Below are positions 34,711 to 42,748 of a stretch of 64,000 nt of DNA, piece after piece (the first letter of the stretch is position 1; every line of letters starts with the position of its first letter). The DNA comes from Acidobacteriota bacterium (lineage in GTDB: Bacteria; Acidobacteriota; Terriglobia; Bryobacterales; Bryobacteraceae). Below the pieces are notes generated by a model that made no database searches, had not been told where the DNA came from, and was given only the letters and a program-made list of their open reading frames with translations. Location: assembly GCA_016870915.1 (NCBI GenBank), contig VFZY01000003.1, forward strand, positions 1 to 64,000, in the 5' to 3' direction. Position numbers and translations under genes: made by a program.

Positions 34711-36072
34711 TCAGCGTTCCAACAGCCCTTGCCGGGCGATGCCTTGCAACATCCCGCCAAAGATGAAATGGTGCAAGGGAGAAACGGCGTACCAATAGGC
34801 GCGGCCTAATAAACCCTTCGGGTCGAAGGTCGCGGTCTGTTGGATGACGGTGCCGGTGGGATCCCTGGTGACTTCGAACTCGAGCCAGGCGCGGCCCGGC
34901 AGTTTCATCTCGGCCGCAAGGCGCAGGCGGTGGTTGAGTTCAAACGCCTCGACGCGCCAAAAATCGACTGTGTCCCCGACCCGAAGCGATTCAGCGTCAC
35001 GCCGGCCGCGCCTGAGGCCGACGCCACCGAAAACACGATCCAGGAGCCCCCGAAGTTGCCATAACCAGTTTGCGTAGTACCAACCCCTCTTGCCGCCGAT
35101 CCGCCGGATGGGTGCAAACGCCTGCCCTGGAGAGATGTTGACATGGACGCGCCGGGAATCGACCATCAGGTACCTTTCGTCCGCACTGAGTGCCGCGCGG
35201 ATTGCCTCCCGGTATCCGCAAGGACGGATCTTGAATTCGGCCAGGGCACTGGGATCCTCGACGATCGTGGCGTGGCAGATGCTATCGATGAGCTTCCGGC
35301 CGACGCGGGCGTAGAGCGGAGTCACCAGACCCAACCAAAGGCTCGAAAGGCGCGGCGTCAGAAGCGGGACGGAGATCACGAGCCGTTTGAGACCTCTTTG
35401 GCGGGCGTACTCTTGCATGAGTCCCCCGTATGAGACCCTGTCGGCTCCTCCGATTTCGAAAATTCTATTGCTCTTGCCGGGCAAGTCCAAGGCCGCGATC
35501 AAGTATGAGAGAAGATCGGCGATGGCGATGGGCTGAGCCGCCACCGAGACCCAGCGTGGCGCAATCATAACCGGCAGCCGTTCCACCAGCGAGCGGATCA
35601 TTTCAAACGACAGGCTTCCCGATCCGATCACAACCGATGCGCGGAACTCGACGACGGGAACGCCGGTTGACCTCAGAATCCCGCCCACCTCGTGACGGCT
35701 GCGCAAGTGTGGAGAGAGCTGGTCCCCCGCGTCTCCAAGGCCGCCAAGATAGATGATTCGCTGGACTCCCGCGTTGCGTGCCGCGTTGGCGAACATCTGC
35801 GCGGCAAGCCGGTCGCGCTCCTCAAAATCCTGCGTCGAGCTCATCGAGTGGATCAAGTAGTAGGCCGTTGTGACGCCCGCCAGGGCGGCAGTCAACGCTG
35901 CGGAGTCGAGGACGTCGCCTGCGATGACTTGTAGCCCGGTGCCTTCCCTGACCGGGACGGCCTCCGGGCGCCGCGCCAAACATCGCACAGGGTGACCCTG
36001 GGCAATGAGAGCGTCCAGCAGTTGCCCGCCGACGTAGCCAGTTGCGCCGGTGATCAATATCCGCGGCGTCAC
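34711..36072 (-). CDS. SDR-family NAD(P)-binding protein with C-terminal DUF2867
   Basis: 453 residues. The N-terminal atypical SDR domain has ILITGATGYVGGQLLDALIA (glycine-rich nucleotide loop), VIAGDVLD and AYYLIHSM, with RIIYLGGLGD replacing the classical YxxxK. The C-terminal 150 residues (YYANWLWQLRGLLDRVFGG, DFWRVEAFELNHRLRLAAEM, PGRAWLEFEV, FDPKGLLGRAYWYAVSPLHHFIFGGM) are DUF2867, which I recall as a Bet v1-like fold. The overall length fits known SDR-DUF2867 fusions. It shares ATGA-type overlap (4 nt) with the preceding SRPBCC gene and is followed after 4 nt by another SRPBCC gene, so three related lipid-binding-type domains sit in a row. Confidence 0.9.
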   Translation of the reverse strand: MTPRILITGATGYVGGQLLDALIAQGHPVRCLARRPEAVPVREGTGLQVIAGDVLDSAALTAALAGVTTAYYLIHSMSSTQDFEERDRLAAQMFANAARNAGVQRIIYLGGLGDAGDQLSPHLRSRHEVGGILRSTGVPVVEFRASVVIGSGSLSFEMIRSLVERLPVMIAPRWVSVAAQPIAIADLLSYLIAALDLPGKSNRIFEIGGADRVSYGGLMQEYARQRGLKRLVISVPLLTPRLSSLWLGLVTPLYARVGRKLIDSICHATIVEDPSALAEFKIRPCGYREAIRAALSADERYLMVDSRRVHVNISPGQAFAPIRRIGGKRGWYYANWLWQLRGLLDRVFGGVGLRRGRRDAESLRVGDTVDFWRVEAFELNHRLRLAAEMKLPGRAWLEFEVTRDPTGTVIQQTATFDPKGLLGRAYWYAVSPLHHFIFGGMLQGIARQGLLER

Positions 36073-36545
36073 GCGGCCACTTCCTTCTGCCCGCCAAACA
36101 AGAGATGAATTTTTTCGCGGCGATACTCAAAGATTTTCTTCACGTCGGACCTCACTATCCAGGCATGAACCAGGAGCCCGAGGATGCCAAAAGGCAACCT
36201 GTATCTGACGATATCAACCATCCGGGTTGTTTCGCCGTGTGCCTCAAAGCGGTGCGTGTGATGCCAGAGCCGGTAGGGCCCGGATCTCTGAACGTCCACG
36301 AACCGGTGCGGAGCATTCCACTGGCGAATTTCCGTGGTCCATCGAACCGGTAAGCCGTGCAATCGCAGCCGGTAGCGGATGAGGGATCCCCGGGCCAGGG
36401 AGGGAGAGTCCACAGAGACGATTCGAAAGCCCAACCAGGGGGGTGTGATCTCTTCGAGGTTTCGCGGGTCGGCGAAGAATGCGAAGACTTCGTCAATCGG
36501 GCGCGGGATCCATTGCTCCTGCCGCAGGGTGTGGAACCTCACCAT
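36069..36545 (-). CDS. SRPBCC family protein (cyclase/dehydrase-like)
   Basis: 158 residues: MVRFHTLRQEQWIPRPIDEVFAFFADPRNLEEITPPWLGF is the typical polyketide-cyclase/dehydrase start, followed by HRFVDVQRSGPYRLWHHTHRFEAHGETTRMVDIVRYRLPFG. Such proteins bind hydrophobic ligands. The ATG at 36545 overlaps the 3' end of the MerR regulator by 7 nt; the ATG at 36569 would overlap more and adds residues not usual for the family. Its own end overlaps the SDR gene by 4 nt, so regulator, SRPBCC and SDR are one translational unit. Confidence 0.88.
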   Translation of the reverse strand: MVRFHTLRQEQWIPRPIDEVFAFFADPRNLEEITPPWLGFRIVSVDSPSLARGSLIRYRLRLHGLPVRWTTEIRQWNAPHRFVDVQRSGPYRLWHHTHRFEAHGETTRMVDIVRYRLPFGILGLLVHAWIVRSDVKKIFEYRREKIHLLFGGQKEVAA

Positions 36546-37441
36546 GAACCATACCTCCAGCGGCGGCATTCACCTTCGAGCGCTGGGAGATCCTCCAGCA
36601 GCACGGTTTTCCTGCCAAGGTCGGAGAGATCCAGTTCACCAGCCCGGGCTCCGCCAAGCCACAGCTCCGCGGGTTCAGGCATGGCGGCGGCAAGCGCCCT
36701 GACTTCGCCGGCGGTGGATTCCTGGATTACCGTGATGCCCAGCAGGATCACGCGCGCCCCCGAGCGGCTCGCGGCCTCGGCGATTTCGTGCGACGGCAGA
36801 TCCGGGCCGAGATAGATGGGCTCGATGCCGGCCATCGAGGTGAGCATGGCGGAGGCCAGGATGCCGAACTCATGCAGCTCGCCCGCAGGCGTGGCGAAAA
36901 TCATCCTTGCCGAAGGGCTGCTGGGGCGAATGAGGCGGGCTACGGTACCCAGCAAGTTGCCGAGCATCTGCGAAATCAGGTGTTCTTGTGCAATCGCAAG
37001 GGTCCCTTGGTGCCAGCGAATTCCCACTTCTCTCATCAACGGGATAGCAACCTGATACACAAGATCCCGGGGGCTGAGACTGGCCCCCAATCGGCCAAGC
37101 TCGTCGGCAGCACTGGCCGGGTCGAACCTCTCGATTGCCGCAAGGACGGGTAGGATCAGGTCTCGCGACGGGGGAGGATCTTGGCTTTCCTCGGAAGACT
37201 GCGGCGCAAGAAGGTTCTCCAGTTCCTGATTGGAGAGCGCTGCGACAGTCCCGATGGCATGCCCCTTCTCGACCAACCTCGCGAGGAGACGCAAGCGGTC
37301 AACGTCCTCCACTCCGTACTGGCGTCCGCGGTCTGACCGTTCGGGCACAACGACCTTGTAGCGCCGTTCCCAGGCACGAAGCGTGTCCAGACTGAGACCG
37401 GTCGCTTTCGCCACGGCTCGAATTGGGTATCGGACGGCCAC
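36539..37441 (-). CDS. MerR-family regulator with cobalamin-binding domain (CarH/LitR-like photoreceptor)
   Basis: 300 residues. The N-terminal MerR HTH is RYPIRAVAKATGLSLDTLRAWERRY (4-28) with RQYGVEDVDRLRLLARLVEKG. The middle four-helix domain holds the cap motif W143-x9-E153-H154 (RWHQGTLAIAQEH) and the C-terminal Rossmann-like domain holds E188-x-H190-x-x-G193 (GELHEFG); H190 would be the lower cobalt ligand. This is the full signature of B12-dependent regulators of the CarH/LitR type, which repress in the dark as adenosylcobalamin-bound tetramers and fall apart in light. The start is GTG at 37441 with GGAG 4 nt before it. It faces a divergent lipid-gene arm across an intergenic palindrome. 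Confidence 0.92.
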   Translation of the reverse strand: MAVRYPIRAVAKATGLSLDTLRAWERRYKVVVPERSDRGRQYGVEDVDRLRLLARLVEKGHAIGTVAALSNQELENLLAPQSSEESQDPPPSRDLILPVLAAIERFDPASAADELGRLGASLSPRDLVYQVAIPLMREVGIRWHQGTLAIAQEHLISQMLGNLLGTVARLIRPSSPSARMIFATPAGELHEFGILASAMLTSMAGIEPIYLGPDLPSHEIAEAASRSGARVILLGITVIQESTAGEVRALAAAMPEPAELWLGGARAGELDLSDLGRKTVLLEDLPALEGECRRWRYGSW

Positions 37442-37449
37442 TGAACTCC

Positions 37450-37478
37450 ATCATAAAATGGAATCTTCAGATTGTCAA
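37450..37478 (-). promoter_or_regulatory. sigma70-type promoter of the MerR/CarH-like gene
   Basis: On the minus strand TTGACA (37478-37473) is followed after exactly 17 nt by TATGAT (37455-37450). The -10 box ends 8 nt before the GTG start, so the mRNA would have almost no leader. The -35 box is one end of the palindrome at 37472-37506, which suggests repression by the gene's own product. Confidence 0.75.
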
Positions 37479-37506
37479 CTGTTTGTCCTGGACAAATACT
37501 TGACAA
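37472..37506. promoter_or_regulatory. 35-bp imperfect palindrome, likely operator of the CarH-like regulator
   Basis: Left arm TTGTCAACTGTTTGTCC (37472-37488), centre T (37489), right arm GGACAAATACTTGACAA (37490-37506). Of 17 paired positions 14 match. Outer half-sites TTGTCAA/TTGACAA contain TTGACA boxes for both divergent directions; inner half-sites TTTGTCC/GGACAAA form a second dyad. MerR-type CarH/LitR operators are AT-rich dyads overlapping -35 boxes. On the + strand TTGACA (37500-37505) has AACAAT 18 nt further as a weak -10 for the FAD oxidoreductase gene. Confidence 0.7.
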
Positions 37507-37546
37507 CCGCCAACGATCCGGGCAACAATCATATTGAAGACACCAC

Positions 37547-38794
37547 GTGAAGCGAATTGCCATCATCGGTTCCGGGATCTCGGGCTTGTCAGCCGCTTAT
37601 TACTTAAGCCGCCGGCACGAGGTCCATTTGTTCGAGCGGGACGCTCGCTTGGGCGGGCATACGCACACAGTCATGGTGGATAGCGAAAAAGGGCGGATCC
37701 CTGTGGAAACCGGTTTCATCGTCCACAATGACCTCACCTATCCAAACTTCTGCCGGTTAATGAACGAGTTGGGCGTCGAAACCCAGCCGAGCGACATGTC
37801 CTTTGCCGTGACCGCGCTGGGCGGAAGTTTTGAATACTCAAGCCGCGGGTTGGGCGGCTTTTTCGCGCAAAAGAGCAACCTCTTTTCCGGGCGGCACTAC
37901 ACGCTGTTGAGGGAGATCCTGCGCTTCAATCGCGAGGCGCCGAAGGTGCTTGACGATCACGCCGCCGAGGGCAGGACGCTTGGGGAGTTCCTGGATGCCG
38001 GGAGATACTCGCCCGTGTTCGCCGAACGATATCTGATTCCGATGGCAGGCGCAGTCTGGTCCATGGCCCCGGAAGCAGTACCGGAGTTCCCGGTGGTGAC
38101 GCTGATCCGGTTCATGCAAAACCACGGCATGCTGGGGATCAACACTCATCCGAAGTGGAAGGTCATTCGAGGGGGCAGTCATTCTTACCTGGGCCCGATC
38201 ACGGCGCCGTTTCGGGATCGAATCGTGAAAGACGCAAGGATCACTTCCGTTGAGCGATCGGAGCGCGGCGTGGCGATCCAGTTCCAGGATCAGCCGGCCC
38301 GGCTGTTTGACGAAGTGGTGTTTGCGTGCCACGGCGACCAGGTCTTGCCGTTGCTCGCCCATCCCAGCGAGACCGAGCAAACGGTCCTCAGTTGCTTCAC
38401 AACGACCCGGAACGAAACCTGTCTGCACACGGATTCGTCCCTGCTGCCCAAGCGCGGTGCGGCGCGGGCTTCCTGGAACTACCTTCTCGGCGAAGCGGGC
38501 AAGGTGACTGTCACGTATCACATGAACCGATTGCAGTCGCTCCAGACCGAAGAGGACTACTGCGTGACATTGAACGCACACGGCGAACTGGATCGCCGGA
38601 AGGTTCTACGGTCGATGACCTATGAGCACCCGCTCTACAATCGTGCGTCAATCCGAGCGCAGGAACGTTGGGGCGAGATCAGCGGAAGACACCACACGCA
38701 TTACTGCGGCGCATATTGGTTCTATGGCTTTCACGAAGACGGCGTGCGCAGCGGCATACGCGTGGCTGAAGCGCTGGGAGTTTCCTGCTCATGA
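37547..38794 (+). CDS. FAD-dependent amine-oxidase-like oxidoreductase
   Basis: 415 residues with the dinucleotide-binding start RIAIIGSGISGLSAAYYLSRRHEVHLFERDARLGGHTHTV and the amine-oxidase/desaturase-like motifs VETGFIVHNDLTYPNFCRLM, WSMAPEAVPEFPVVTLIRFM and GAYWFYGFHEDGVRSGIRVAEAL near the FAD isoalloxazine end. It is the protein usually annotated NAD/FAD-binding or cyclopropane-fatty-acid-associated oxidoreductase that precedes DUF1365 and a CFA-synthase homologue in many bacteria. A role in oxidising a fatty acyl chain or isoprenoid is plausible but unproven. The start is GTG. It is the first gene of the plus arm, divergent from the regulator, and overlaps DUF1365 by 4 nt. Confidence 0.9.
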   Translation: MKRIAIIGSGISGLSAAYYLSRRHEVHLFERDARLGGHTHTVMVDSEKGRIPVETGFIVHNDLTYPNFCRLMNELGVETQPSDMSFAVTALGGSFEYSSRGLGGFFAQKSNLFSGRHYTLLREILRFNREAPKVLDDHAAEGRTLGEFLDAGRYSPVFAERYLIPMAGAVWSMAPEAVPEFPVVTLIRFMQNHGMLGINTHPKWKVIRGGSHSYLGPITAPFRDRIVKDARITSVERSERGVAIQFQDQPARLFDEVVFACHGDQVLPLLAHPSETEQTVLSCFTTTRNETCLHTDSSLLPKRGAARASWNYLLGEAGKVTVTYHMNRLQSLQTEEDYCVTLNAHGELDRRKVLRSMTYEHPLYNRASIRAQERWGEISGRHHTHYCGAYWFYGFHEDGVRSGIRVAEALGVSCS

Positions 38795-39588
38795 TGCCGG
38801 AATGCTTTGTTCCTGAAGCCGGCGTCTATTCAGGCACTCTGAGGCATCGCCGCTTTCGGCCTCGACCTCATGAGTTCACCTACGAAACCTTTATGGCGTT
38901 CCTGGACATCGACAGGATTCCGGAGCTCATGGCCCAGTCGCCGTTGACCAGTCACAACCGGTTCAACTGGGCCAGTTTTGACGACCGGGACCATTTCGGC
39001 GATCTCAGGCAGTCCCTGCGAGAACGCCTGGCTCAGGACGCCCGGGAGCACGGTGTTGCGTTGGAGAATGGTCCGGTGTTCCTGCTTACAAACCTTCGCT
39101 ATCTCGGGTACTGCTTCAATCCCATCTCCTTCTATTTTTGCTACGGCCGGGATGGCCGCTTGAGCACGATCCTCGCCGAGGTGAACAGCACGTTTGGCGA
39201 AAGCCACAACTACTGGCTTTCGCCGCACAATCGGCAACCCGGCAATGCTCTGCGCTATCAGTGTCCAAAGGCGATGCACGTATCGCCGTTCATGGGCATG
39301 AATCTGGCCTACGATTTCGCTTTGACGACGCCCGGCGAGCGGTTCGTGGCGCACATGAAGACGCTCGAGGATTCCCAGCCGATCTTTGACGCCACGCTCG
39401 ACCTGAGGCACGAGCCGTGGACCTCGCAAGTCCTGATGAGAGCCTTGGCACGTCATCCCTGGATGACGGCGAAGGTGATCACCGCAATTCACTGGGAAGC
39501 GTTGCGGCTTTTTCTGAAAGGAGTTCCAGTGTTTACTCGCCCAAGCCGAATGGGATCCGCTGTCGAGGAGGTCACGAAACGCACATGA
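38791..39588 (+). CDS. DUF1365 family protein
   Basis: 265 residues of DUF1365: GVYSGTLRHRRFRPRPHEFTYETFMAFLDIDRIPEL, NLRYLGYCFNPISFYFCY, TFGESHNYWL, KAMHVSPFMGMNLAYDF and FTLTTPGERF-like segments define the family. No catalytic mechanism is known to me; the conserved YCFNPISFYFCY block suggests a folded lipid- or cofactor-binding site. Its start lies inside the stop of the FAD gene (ATGA) and its stop overlaps the start of the CFA homologue (ATGA), so the three are translated as a coupled unit. Confidence 0.93.
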   Translation: MMPECFVPEAGVYSGTLRHRRFRPRPHEFTYETFMAFLDIDRIPELMAQSPLTSHNRFNWASFDDRDHFGDLRQSLRERLAQDAREHGVALENGPVFLLTNLRYLGYCFNPISFYFCYGRDGRLSTILAEVNSTFGESHNYWLSPHNRQPGNALRYQCPKAMHVSPFMGMNLAYDFALTTPGERFVAHMKTLEDSQPIFDATLDLRHEPWTSQVLMRALARHPWMTAKVITAIHWEALRLFLKGVPVFTRPSRMGSAVEEVTKRT

Positions 39589-40835
39589 GCATGCACTTCG
39601 CGCGCAGGGCTGTGTTCCGGATGCTCGAGAACCTGCGCCACGGGACTCTCGAAATCGTCTGCCCGGACACGACCTACTCCTTCGGTGAAGGCGACTTGTG
39701 CGCATCGATCAGGGTCCATCACGAGCGGTTCTTCTCGCGTGTGCTTTGGGGCGGCGCCGATGCGGCTGGAGATTCCTACATGGATGGGGACTGGTCGTCC
39801 CCCGATCCGGTTGCGGCCGTCCGCCTTGCCGTCCGCAATCTTAGGGACCTTGAGGGGGCGAACCCGATCCTTACGCTGGCGAGCCGCTTCTTTGACCGGC
39901 TGCGCCACCGGGCGAACCGGAATTCCATAGCCGGCAGCCAGCGAAACATTCACGCACACTACGATCTCAGCAACGCTTTCTTCCGGCTCTTTCTCGATCG
40001 CAGCATGGTCTACTCGAGCGCAGTCTATGAGCAGGCCAGTGATTCCCTGGAGAAAGCCCAGAGCGAGAAGCTCGACCGCATATGCCGGAAGCTGCGTCTG
40101 GACCCAAGCGACCATGTCCTTGAGATCGGAACCGGCTGGGGCGCTTTCGCACTGCACGCTTCCCGGAACTACGGCTGCAAGGTGACCACGACCACGATCA
40201 GCCGGCAGCAATACGACCAAGCCGGCGAGGCTTTCGCCGAGGCTGGTGAAGCGGGGACGAGGATAAGGCTATTGCTGGAGGATTACAGGAACCTGAAGGG
40301 GTCGTTCACCAAACTGGTGAGTATTGAGATGTTCGAAGCGGTGGGGCTTGAATACTACGACGCTTTTTTCTCGACCTGCGACCGTTTGCTGACGCCGGAC
40401 GGTTCGCTGGCGATGCAAACGATCACGATGAACGAGCATCGCTTTGACGCTTACAGCAGACGCAGTGACTGGATTCAAAAGCGCATCTTTCCCGGCGGGC
40501 AGTTGGCTTCCGTCCGGGAGATTCTGAATTCGCTCGTGCGTTCGACGCATCTGTCCATGTATCACCTGGAAGATCTCGGGCTGCACTACGCGGCGACGCT
40601 AGCGGAATGGCGGCGGCGTTTTCATCAAGAGGGTGGCCAGGTAAGGGCCTTGGGCTTCGACGAATCCTTTTGCCGGATGTGGGACTACTATCTGGCGTCC
40701 TGCGAGGGCACATTCCGCGAACGCCACGTGAGCGTCATTCAACTGATGCTGACCAAGAACGGGAACCAGTCGATTCTGTACGGAGAACCATGGCGGCAGG
40801 CGGGCACAGTTGCTGTCAGCGGTGCGAGCCTGTGA
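39585..40835 (+). CDS. cyclopropane-fatty-acid-synthase-like SAM methyltransferase
   Basis: 416 residues. An N-terminal lipid-binding part precedes the methyltransferase fold with VLEIGTGWGAFALHAS (178-193, SAM loop), TTTTISRQQYDQA and LVSIEMFEAVG (Glu251). The segment YSSAVYEQASDSLEKAQ carries Ser where E. coli Cfa has Cys139, and AMQTIT (Gln278) replaces LLHTIG with His266; both E. coli residues belong to the bicarbonate-binding active site. The protein may therefore methylate an acyl double bond without ring closure, as in furan- or branched-fatty-acid enzymes. GAGGAGG lies 14 nt before the ATG at 39585. It ends the plus arm of the cluster. Confidence 0.9.
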   Translation: MSMHFARRAVFRMLENLRHGTLEIVCPDTTYSFGEGDLCASIRVHHERFFSRVLWGGADAAGDSYMDGDWSSPDPVAAVRLAVRNLRDLEGANPILTLASRFFDRLRHRANRNSIAGSQRNIHAHYDLSNAFFRLFLDRSMVYSSAVYEQASDSLEKAQSEKLDRICRKLRLDPSDHVLEIGTGWGAFALHASRNYGCKVTTTTISRQQYDQAGEAFAEAGEAGTRIRLLLEDYRNLKGSFTKLVSIEMFEAVGLEYYDAFFSTCDRLLTPDGSLAMQTITMNEHRFDAYSRRSDWIQKRIFPGGQLASVREILNSLVRSTHLSMYHLEDLGLHYAATLAEWRRRFHQEGGQVRALGFDESFCRMWDYYLASCEGTFRERHVSVIQLMLTKNGNQSILYGEPWRQAGTVAVSGASL

Positions 40836-40994
40836 CCCGTTGTTTCCTTGTCCTGGTGTTTCTCTCGCAGCCTTTCCAACCTTTGGTGACCAGCGGGCTC
40901 GCTTGAGCCGGGGGGATGAGGCGATGTTCCCGGGGGCGGCGGCGATCCGCCGTTGGGGGCCGATGAACGATGGAGTGCAGGTGTTCCGGATGAA

Positions 40995-41215
40995 CAGGCG
41001 GCCCGGGCGGCGAGGCGCACAGCCGGAAGCATCACGGCGATCAAAGCCCTGCTCCTGGGTCTTCAGGTGTTCCCGGCCCGCGGGCGTAATGGAGGGCGGG
41101 ATAAGCGGAGCAGGAGTTGGGCGATGCCGTAGCCGTGCTGGGAGCCGCGGGTGAGGGGGTTCAGGACGAGAAGGTCGAGGGTGCCGGGCAGGAGTCCGGA
41201 GGTAGGGTATGTTGA
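40995..41215 (-). pseudogene. PadR-family regulator remnant
   Basis: On the minus strand TSGLLPGTLDLLVLNPLTRG then SQHGYGIAQLLLRL is the N-terminal helix and HTH opening of PadR regulators. In a shifted frame right after it come ITPAGREHLKTQEQGFDRR, which is the PadR wing and final helix. The middle of the domain (about 40 residues) is missing and no frame joins the two parts. It is a decayed gene with an internal deletion. The rest of the 638-bp gap holds the minisatellite and no other recognised content. Confidence 0.6.
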
Positions 41216-41280
41216 TCGATCCATCGGCCACCAAGGGATCGACGATGCCATCTGGCTCCGGTGGGGGCGGGCTTTGTGGG

Positions 41281-41488
41281 GCTTCGCGAGGCTACGCTTC
41301 GTCGGTTCACGCTTCGCGAGACTACGCTTTGTTGGTTCACGCTTCGCGAGGCTACGCTTCGTTGGTTCACGCTTCGCGAGGCTACGCTTCGTTGGTTCAC
41401 GCTTCGCGACGCTACGCTTCGTTGGTCCCACGCTTCGCGACGCTACGCTTCGTTGGTCCCACGCTTCGCGACGCTACGCTTCGTCGAA
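41281..41488. repeat. 30-bp minisatellite, seven units
   Basis: Unit GCTTCGCGAGGCTACGCTTC plus GTTGGTTCAC starts at 41281, 41311, 41341, 41371 and 41401, and 31-bp variants with GGTCCCAC start near 41432 and 41463. Units differ by one to four bases. The last unit overlaps the final codons and stop of the MFS gene on the minus strand. The array stays open in several frames (for example a 10-residue VNQRSVASRS repeat) but has no ribosome binding site of its own. Confidence 0.9.
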
Positions 41489-42748
41489 GACGCGGCGCTT
41501 GGGATCGACGAACAGCCAGGCGAGGGACGCGGCGACGAACAGCCCGGCCAGGACGTAGAGTGGCGCTGACCAGGAGCCGTACTTCTCAACGATGTAGGAG
41601 AAGACCAGCGGGCTTAGGAAGCCGCCCACCTGGCCCGCCGTGTTCATGGTGGCTCCGACGACGCCGGAATGGGGCCCGCCGATATCGATGCAGGTGGCCC
41701 AGGCGGCCCCGAGGGTGAACATGATGAAGGTGGCCGACACGGCCAGGAGCACGCCGGCCACTTCGGCATCGGGTGAGGCGATGCCCGCCAGCATCACCAG
41801 GCCCGCCACCAGATAGGCCAGGGAGCCGACGCCGGCACGCCCGGCGCGGAGACCGAGCCGGGCCGCCACGCGGTCCGTGGTGATGCCGCCGAACAGATCG
41901 CCGGCGACGGCCATGGTGAGCGGCAGTCCGGCGAAGAACGCCTGCCTCATGGAGGTCAGGCCGCGGCCCTTTTCCAGGTACGTGGGCAGCCAGGTGATGT
42001 AGAAATAGAACGCGTAGCTGTTGGCGAAGTATTGAATGCAGAGCGGAATGATGTTGCGGTTGCCGAACAGGCGCCCCCAATCGACGCCGGAGTGCACCTC
42101 ATGGCGGCGGCTGGAAACGATCAACTCGGCTTCGGCGGCATTGACGGAGGCGTGTTCTCCGGGCTCATCACGGAACCAGCGGTACCAGGCATAGGCCCAG
42201 AGGAAGCCGATGACGCCGAAGACGACGAACAGGGACCGCCACGGCAGCACGGTGAGCAGCAGAGTCACCAGGATCGGGGTGATGCCGCCCGAAAGATGCG
42301 CGCCCATGAAGAACACGCCCTGCACAGTGCCGCGTTCCCGGGCCGGAATCCAGCGCGAAAACGTCCGGGCCACACAGGGCCAGGCGCCGGCCTCACCGGC
42401 CCCGAACAGGAACCGCACGGCCAGCAGTGAGAGGTAGTTGAACGCACCCGCGGTGAGGATGGTAAACACGCTCCACCAGGCGACGATGCGCGCCAGGACG
42501 CGCCGGGTACCCACACGGTCAGCCCACCAGGCGGTGGGGATTTCGAAGGCGCCGTAGGCCAGTGTGAAGGCGCTGAACACCCAGCTCATCTGGGTCATGG
42601 AGAGCCCGAGGTCGCGCATGATATCGGGGGCCATCTTGGAGATGCACACCCTGTCCAGATACGTGATCATGGCGAGCGACACGGTGAAGGCCACCACGCG
42701 GTAGCGGACACGAGTGGGTGCGGCGGCGGAAACGGCGGCCGGTGTCAT
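41474..42748 (-). CDS. MFS transporter (anion:cation symporter type)
   Basis: 424 residues and 12 predicted membrane segments. It has [28 protein letters not shown] at TM1, the MFS loop motif [15 protein letters not shown] between TM2 and TM3, and [33 protein letters not shown], which is the signature of the ACS family (glucarate, galactonate, hexuronate or similar acids in proton symport). It shares a 4-nt overlap with the GntR/FCD regulator gene upstream, which probably controls it in response to the substrate. Its last codons (FDEA and stop) are also the first unit of the 30-bp minisatellite. Confidence 0.92.
   Translation of the reverse strand: MTPAAVSAAAPTRVRYRVVAFTVSLAMITYLDRVCISKMAPDIMRDLGLSMTQMSWVFSAFTLAYGAFEIPTAWWADRVGTRRVLARIVAWWSVFTILTAGAFNYLSLLAVRFLFGAGEAGAWPCVARTFSRWIPARERGTVQGVFFMGAHLSGGITPILVTLLLTVLPWRSLFVVFGVIGFLWAYAWYRWFRDEPGEHASVNAAEAELIVSSRRHEVHSGVDWGRLFGNRNIIPLCIQYFANSYAFYFYITWLPTYLEKGRGLTSMRQAFFAGLPLTMAVAGDLFGGITTDRVAARLGLRAGRAGVGSLAYLVAGLVMLAGIASPDAEVAGVLLAVSATFIMFTLGAAWATCIDIGGPHSGVVGATMNTAGQVGGFLSPLVFSYIVEKYGSWSAPLYVLAGLFVAASLAWLFVDPKRRVFDEA

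Noticed and set aside
41063-41431. An ORF with repeated PTKRSLAKRE units on the minus strand
   Set aside because: It is a read of the 30-bp minisatellite fused to the PadR remnant in one frame; no ribosome binding site.
41474-41484. Readthrough of the MFS stop into the minisatellite
   Set aside because: The stop is TAG in the present sequence; only a mutation in one unit would open it.
41281-41488. Minisatellite as a CRISPR array
   Set aside because: Units are contiguous with no unique spacers and no cas genes are nearby.
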